DNA of 13,520 bases from Temnopleurus reevesii (Eukaryota; Echinodermata; Echinoidea; Temnopleuroida; Temnopleuridae). The notes beneath the pieces were generated by a model, which was not told where the DNA came from, did not search any database, and saw only the letters and a program-made list of their open reading frames with translations. The position numbers were made by a program, and so were the translations under genes. Location of the stretch: assembly GCA_036244855.1 (NCBI GenBank), contig BQKZ01000528.1:123354-136873 (forward strand), written 5' to 3'. This document shows positions 8,435 through 13,520 of this stretch, piece after piece (positions within the stretch are counted from its first letter, which is position 1; every line of letters begins with the position of its first letter).

Positions 8435-8455
8435 ATGGCACAGTTCTGTTGCTAA
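8435..8455 (+). promoter_or_regulatory. Possible short upstream ORF in 5' leader
   Basis: An ATG at 8435 opens a six-codon frame (MAQFCC) ending in TAA at 8453-8455, 169 bases before the integrin ATG and in another frame. There is no further ATG between it and 8625. If transcription starts upstream of 8435, this could dampen translation or require reinitiation. If it starts downstream, the integrin ATG is the first start codon. The transcript start is unknown. Confidence 0.25.
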
Positions 8456-8624
8456 TAATTGTTTGTGTTTAACGCTAAAGACAAAAGATTTGTCAGCGGA
8501 CGACGCGGGGGGAATCTTTCAATTACAACCTGGGCTCCACGGGCGAGGTACGGTCAACGGTGCACCACCACCAGCAACTTCGGAAGAGGGGGTTTGCAAA
8601 ACGTCGTCTGCAATTACTGGAATC

Positions 8625-8791
8625 ATGGCGGATATATGCTACTTCAGTTGTTTCTTCTCATTTTGGACTATTTTTACCATCGTCAGAGGTTACAATATGG
8701 CTTTAAACGCCCCTGTCGTGCAAAGAATCACTGACACTAACTCATATTTTGGATTCGCTGTGACGATGCACAGGCATAATGGAGAAAATAT
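8625..8791 (+). CDS. Integrin alpha subunit, first coding exon (partial)
   Basis: Integrin alpha subunits pair with beta subunits at the plasma membrane to bind extracellular matrix or cell ligands. This exon encodes 55 full codons plus two bases. Residues 1-22 form a signal peptide: MAD, then a hydrophobic core rich in F, I and W. Probable cleavage is after Gly22 (Val at -3, Gly at -1). The mature start YNMALNAPVV and the following SYFGFAV (residues 40-46) and H49-R50 match the family pattern FNLDxxxPxV...SYFGFSVxxHR, which begins the seven-bladed beta-propeller. The ATG has A at -3 and G at +4. The same frame has a stop at 8412-8414 and no other ATG in between, which fixes the start. The exon ends at a GTAAGT donor, where members of the family continue into a LLVGAP-like strand. 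The alpha subtype cannot be told from 55 residues. Confidence 0.85.
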
Positions 8792-8797
8792 GTAAGT
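8792..8797 (+). other. 5' splice donor GTAAGT
   Basis: AT|GTAAGTT is a near-consensus donor. It interrupts the codon after Glu54-Asn55 with two bases (AT), giving a phase 2 intron that would encode Ile or Met at the junction. Without splicing, the frame hits TAA at 8793-8795, which falls inside the donor. Confidence 0.8.
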
Positions 8798-8959
8798 TAA
8801 TTTTTTTTTAAATGTCAAACGATTTTTCACAGACAAAATGGAATGATTTGCGATATTGTCGTTATGTTAAACAGAAGGTACCATCACTTTGCCTACAGGC
8901 TACGGTCTAGAATAGTTTTTTTATTAAAATATTGCCCATGAGTTTTAAAGGGCTGCACA

Positions 8960-9250
8960 TGTTCGTGCGAAGATTCTTGGTGCGGTGGTTCTTACTCTCG
9001 TCACTCATCTCGAGGGTCGACGGTTCAAAACCAACACATGATATTACTTTCCTTCAACAAGACATTTATTCACACTGTGATGCACGAAACCCATGTGTTT
9101 AACTTGGTACCTGGTAGGATAAGAACATTGTTGTCGCCATTGAACGATATGCATTAACTGTGGAACCCCACCATTTACTATAGGAAAAAGTGCACAAAGG
9201 GTCCAAATCTTCGCGAAATTTGCAATTTGCATCAAAACTAAAAAAAAAAA
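8960..9250 (+). mobile_element. tRNA-derived SINE in intron 1
   Basis: A pol III type 2 internal promoter is visible: A box TGGTGCGGTGG at 8978-8988 and B box GGTTCAAAACC at 9022-9032, the latter a full match to GGTTCRANNCC. They are 44 bases apart (start to start), as in a tRNA gene. The rest does not fold as a functional tRNA, so this is a SINE head. The body includes TTTCCTTCAACAAGACATTT and AACTTGGTACCTGGTAGGAT, which resemble bodies I know from animal tRNA-SINEs. An A-rich stretch at 9233-9250 may be the tail. Both ends are approximate, and I find no target duplication. It lies in sense orientation in the integrin intron. Confidence 0.75.
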
Positions 9251-10244
9251 TGTACCTGTTGACAACCTCAAGTTGACACTATGTTATTTGTTTTGGAGTA
9301 ATTTTTGATATTTTTTAAACTCCACACTATTATAAACTATTTCCGCCAAATAAAGTGGGTCTTAAGGCAATAATAGATCCGTACGCCGTGTATTATAATG
9401 TGCGGGTACAACAATAATAAGCCGGTTCCGATTTAATCAATATCATTACAAACGAGCATTGATTTGTCGTTCAACTTAATTTTACGGAAATAGATTATAT
9501 CATGTTACTCGTCAATATTTATGAATGGGAGCGTGGCATGATCAGATAATCAGTTATAACCAAGATTGCTAGTGCAATCCCACATCCTCAAATGGACGGG
9601 TTAAAACCCTCCCGGAGCTCGCATTGTGCTGTTCGATTTTGTACCGAAAAGGATACAATATTGAAAACCTCAAAATTGCTCCCAGTGTTGCATTTGTTTT
9701 CATCTTTAATAGCGCAACATTGTACATTGAATGTAAATGGAGATAATCTTAATGAATTGAATATTTGACAAAAGTATCAGTTTTGTTCCAGAGCTTTTGG
9801 CCTTTTGTGCAAAGCGACATAAACAAATTATCATTGCACATGCTTATGATTTGAAAAAAAATAGGGTCATTTTCACAACCGGACCAAACCTAACCCATTG
9901 AATACTGGCATCGGGTAATGTCTGCGCGAAGTCTCTGTGAATTATAGGATTTAGTAGAAAATGTGTTGAACTAACATGAGAAACATATCACCATTCTGTC
10001 AGTAGTATGGTCATGATGGTGTTAGGTTTACTTTTGCCAAATCGTTTTAAGAATGCAATCACTTTAGGGCCCATTGGGACTTTTTGAGAAATGGGTAGGT
10101 GGGAACAGAGGGGACAATGATTTATAGTTGTAGTTTTTGTTTTCTTAACTGCCACATGTTTTGTAAGTCAACCTGTTTATTTAAGAATTTGGAGCTTATT
10201 GCCCCCTACGATATACGGTCATGTGATGTTCAATGTTGCAAACG

Positions 10245-10257
10245 CCCCCCCCCCCCC
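10245..10257 (+). repeat. Poly-C run (13)
   Basis: Thirteen consecutive C residues in the intron. Such runs are prone to sequencing and assembly length error. Confidence 0.9.
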
Positions 10258-10886
10258 TTATAAAACAGCAAAGCAAGCAAGCACCAAATGTTAATACCCC
10301 CATTATACCCTAAGCCAAATCTATAGACTTGGCTTATAATAAGGGCTACTAACATTATTTATTCACTCTTGTCCGGGGAGTATGGATTGTAGGATTATTG
10401 TATATGTCACTCATGCCGCTTATTTATTATTCCACATTGCGGTGCACTCAACCCAGGGGAGGTGAATGTATATATGAGAGATATTTAATCCCTTGAACTT
10501 ATTGAGCGATGATGGCGATGAGCTATAAAAGACAAGGAGATGATAATGCAAAGCGACTTGAGTACTCCGCAGAGTGTAGAGGGTAGATCTGTAAAGTTCA
10601 CGAATCGTCATGATTATTATGATTATTTTACCAGATTCAAACATGACATTATAATAATGTTGGGGTCACAATGGTTATTTTTTAACAACATTTTACCATA
10701 TGTGTAATTCACTGGTGTTCTACGTGTAAAAACACACATTCTTAATGCCCTAATGCCAGCATAAGCCAAAACTTGCGCTGTTAAAAAAAATCATCAATAA
10801 ATTTATAAAAAAATATGATGAGTGTACTTTCGCAGAAACAAATCGTTCTAACACTAAAAAAACCCGCCTTTGTCGAAAATCTCAGG

Positions 10887-10900
10887 GTTACCATGGTAAT
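10887..10900. promoter_or_regulatory. X-box-like (RFX) palindrome
   Basis: GTTACCATGGTAAT differs from the palindromic X-box GTTRCCATGGNAAC only at its last base. RFX factors bind such sites in animals, often near ciliary genes. It lies about 2.1 kb inside intron 1. A palindrome of this length can occur by chance, and there is no other evidence of an enhancer. Confidence 0.3.
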
Positions 10901-12050
10901 GCTATGTTTTTGTTGTTTTAGATAAATTAAAGTTTAATTATCTTAGGGAAATCCTATACAAGGATATTACATTTCTGTCGTAAACCAATCGGGTGTTTTG
11001 GTGATAGATGTAAAACCCACACATTTTAACAAATTGACAACCGATTTCTGTAACTACCTGAGACATTTACAGGAACTATCCGGTTCCAGTAGTAAATGCC
11101 TTAACGGGAGAAGTTTATTTATATATGAGAAGAAAGTGAAATAATATTGTATTTCAAAACATGATACCTTGATTTACGGGTGAGTTTTATTTTACTTTAT
11201 TTAGCTCACACACTTAGATCCTGAATCTACCAGTAAACGTTGACGGCCTTGCTTTCACAACTTATTGCTGGTATATATATGTCTTCTTTGTTTAGGACAA
11301 TCAGATTTTAAATGCTAATAAACGACAAATGTTGAGTAGCCCTCAACCGACCGATCCTCTGAGAATTGTCCGTTTTCACCGTTTTTAATTTTTAAATCTA
11401 TTATTTTTTTTTCATTACTATTCACTCAAAATTGACAAAGAAAAACACAAATATATCTGTCTGTCTGTGAACGGTAACCCTAGTTTTTTTTGTTAGTGTG
11501 TCGGGGGAATTTCAAAGCTATTTGTAATCACGCGACTCTCTGATCTCTCGGAAATTTGGAAAGTGAAAGAGAAAATTTATTTATTCACTTACTCGTTGTC
11601 AATGATTTGTTCTAAAAGAAATTTTGTAATGATATGGTATTACGTAATATTTCTAGACTCTCGGTCCTTGTGCTGGATCGAACTTGTGTTCCCATTGTAT
11701 TCATCATTTAATTCATTTTTGTTATATTGATATCCATTTTGTAAACGTTTGCAACAAGTAGAAATAATATTTAAAAGAGGATTGTGGGTTCCCCAAAACT
11801 TTATTGTATATTCTGGCATGTGCTCTTCTATATGCTCTGGCATCTTTTCAATCATCTCATTTTCATTTCTGTATATAACTTAATTACATAATACGTTTGT
11901 TATGCACGTGAGTAGCCCTGTCTCCCAGCTCTTCTCTTGTTTCAATCTTTCCCCGTATGTATTATTTTCTTTCATCGTCTGCATGCTGGGTGGAGCTAAA
12001 ATTTGTCAACATAGGATGGGATGGAGAGGAGATTTTCCCCCCAGTCTAAT

Positions 12051-12070
12051 ACAACAACAACAACAACAAC
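12051..12070 (+). repeat. (CAA)n microsatellite
   Basis: About six to seven perfect CAA units. It sits just before a C-run and the second tandem duplication. The glutamine run in one frame is not part of a supported protein. Confidence 0.9.
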
Positions 12071-12096
12071 GGTTTATTTTCAATGGGATGAGGACT

Positions 12097-12111
12097 CCCC
12101 CCCCCCCCCCC
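12097..12111 (+). repeat. Poly-C run (15)
   Basis: Fifteen consecutive C residues in intron 1. The length is uncertain in any assembly. Confidence 0.9.
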
Positions 12112-12205
12112 TTACACCGGTCGCGATGCCTTTCCATTAATCAAACACACATTATCGGGGGAAAATGGAAGAAGGGTATGGTTATTCCCCCCTGATTCTC
12201 AACGG

Positions 12206-12510
12206 GACTGAAATGGGGACGTGATGATAAAAATGTCGTAATTGCATTTTCGAGATGTTGGCTCAAATGCACTGCCTCAAGTAGAAGCACGAATCTCCTT
12301 GATAGAAGCGTGTCGTGTTTCTGAAAATTTGGGTAGTTGCACAGTATGTATCTTGTAATGACGTCATCAAAACATCTTCGGGGAAAGTCCCGGGTCATCA
12401 CATGGGGCCGTAATCGTACGCCATACAGCCATACCGACTCGGAGGTTGTGAGGATAAAGAGATCAGAGCAAAATGTCAAGAGAGAAAGTAACGTCAGTAT
12501 AGAAGTTGAC
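12206..12510 (+). repeat. Direct tandem duplication, copy 1 (~305 bp)
   Basis: This unit is repeated at 12530-12835. Shared blocks include GTCGTAATTGCATTTTCGAG, ATGTTGGCTCAAAT, AATGACGTCATC, ATCTTCGGGGAAAG and AAAATGTCAAGAGAGAAAGT. The offset drifts from 324 to 312 bases because of indels. One such indel is about 18 bases near 12285-12305 that copy 2 lacks. Open frames in both copies are disrupted differently, so the unit is non-coding. Each copy has a perfect TGACGTCA (here 12359-12366). Confidence 0.85.
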
Positions 12511-12529
12511 TTATTTTCTTAATTTATGA

Positions 12530-12835
12530 GACTGAAATTAGCATGTGATGACAGAAAAGTCGTAATTGCATTTTCGAGATGTTGGCTCAAATTTACTGCG
12601 GCAACTCAAATTTTCCCTCAAAGTAGAAGGGTGTCGTGTTTGGAAAGTTTGGGCGTTACACAGTTTGCATCTTGCAATGACGTCATCGAATCATCTTCGG
12701 GGAAAGACCCAGATCATTACATGGAGCTGTAAAAGTACGCCATACTGACTTGGGGGATGGTGAGGATAGGGAGATGAGGGCAAAATGTCAAGAGAGAAAG
12801 TACCATCAGTTAAAGGGTAAATGTAGAGGTTAAAT
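12530..12835 (+). repeat. Direct tandem duplication, copy 2 (~306 bp)
   Basis: This is the second copy, 19 bases after copy 1 and in the same orientation. Its TGACGTCA is at 12678-12685, inside a block that is conserved between copies (AATGACGTCATC). Copy 2 carries ACTCAAATTTTCCCTCAA near 12604, absent from copy 1. The identity of the unit is unknown. It could be a two-copy satellite fragment or a local duplication. Confidence 0.85.
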
Positions 12836-13520
12836 TCTTTTTTCTTTTTTTTTTTGAGACGGACAGCTTTCTATTAAGTCAAAATTCGAGACATGGTTGT
12901 AAATCTCATAACTATGGAATTTGCAATTGTGTTTGTATCTTAAGTACATTAATGTTTATTGAATAAATGTTATTTTTTGATAGTTTAAATAAGAAACAAG
13001 GTCACCATCACAATCCTTTCGTATTGTAAAATACGGAAGCAACAAGAATCTATAGCGTTAAAAGAAGAGACGAAGGGAGCAGTATTTTGATTCGAAATTG
13101 TCATAAAGAAATACCTTCCTAATTGTTTTTTTTTGGGGGGGGGCGAGAATAACTGTTAGTGCATAACTGTATATATACTTTAATACTTTAAAGAAGCATA
13201 TTTTTACAACCATTTTTTCTGAATATTCTGCTGCCAAATGTTAATGTAGTTTTGCACTGGTACGTTTTCAACAGGATTTGACACATAAAAGCTTCTCTGC
13301 GTCGGGGTGGTGTTTGGTCCCTTTTCAAAGTCTTCAGGATTTTGGGGGTGTCGTCCCCTTATACCAAATTTGTGTCCCATAGTTTACATGGTTTAGCTTA
13401 TTTTTAGTCCCCTTCTTCCGACCCGATTAGTGCTAGATACGTTGGTGGACTCTGCACTAAAATGAAAAAAATGATAATATAGCTATCACATTAGTGCGAT
13501 AGTTTGACGGGGGATGGGGG
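12836..13520 (+). other. Intron 1 continued, no exon seen
   Basis: This is AT-rich sequence with a poly-T run near 12840-12855 and a T9-G9 run at 13126-13143. I see no coding frame, splice acceptor followed by integrin-like sequence, or repeat with clear edges up to the window end. The integrin gene continues beyond the window. Confidence 0.5.

Larger units (their letters stand above)
9251..12050 (+). other. Integrin intron 1, no exon seen
   Basis: This part of the intron is AT-rich with scattered short chance frames. I looked for a second integrin exon (acceptor, then a VGAP-like strand) and found none. Small features are a 13-base C-run at 10245-10257, a perfect 8-bp stem with a 10-base loop at 10311-10336, and a 12-base palindrome TTACCATGGTAA at 10888-10899. 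Confidence 0.5.

Noticed and set aside
10845..11510. Possible 650-bp element ending in ACACTAAAAAAACCC and its loose complement
   Set aside because: The end similarity is driven by A/T runs and no target duplication was found.
11940..12030. Candidate second integrin exon (frame reading MLGGAKICQ)
   Set aside because: It lacks the VGAP motif, has no convincing acceptor, and the frame leads into CAA and C repeats.
12141..12479. Minus-strand open frame of 112 codons
   Set aside because: It overlaps copy 1 of a tandem duplication, and the corresponding frame in copy 2 is broken. No domain is visible.
1..13520. CRISPR array, bacterial operon or phage content
   Set aside because: No regularly spaced repeats, Shine-Dalgarno-led gene strings or dense coding. 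The window is clearly animal-type DNA.

Overview
This is a eukaryotic, almost certainly animal, window. It is AT-rich and mostly non-coding, full of homopolymer runs, microsatellites, fold-back elements and a tRNA-derived SINE. The only gene I can support is the 5' end of an integrin alpha subunit gene on the + strand. Its signal peptide, the start of its beta-propeller and a consensus splice donor are visible at 8625-8797. The exon, the SINE type and the dense small palindromic elements suggest a marine invertebrate deuterostome, with an echinoderm (sea urchin-like) as best guess. That placement is inference, because no species-diagnostic sequence was recognised.

Layout. 1-770: no gene. 771-1131: two adjacent fold-back (MITE-like) elements. 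1132-4120: gene-free apart from a degenerate, unrecognised minus-strand open frame near 3442-3714. 4121-4740: a repeat-like motif, then a diverged direct duplication of about 270 bp. 5395-6700: a mosaic of three fold-back elements, the last lying between two direct repeats of about 110 bp. 7474-7730: a long CT-rich tract. 7731-8624: upstream region and probable 5' UTR of the integrin gene. 8625-8791: first coding exon. 8792 to the window end: intron 1, carrying a SINE (about 8960-9250), C-runs, a (CAA)n tract and a second tandem duplication (12206-12835) whose copies each carry a perfect TGACGTCA.

There is no operon-like organisation, and I see no new multi-gene system. The points most worth checking are the integrin exon, a terminal motif shared by four fold-back elements, the MITE sitting exactly between two direct repeats, and the repeated CRE palindromes. 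Most open frames longer than 60 codons are by-products of repeats and low-complexity DNA.
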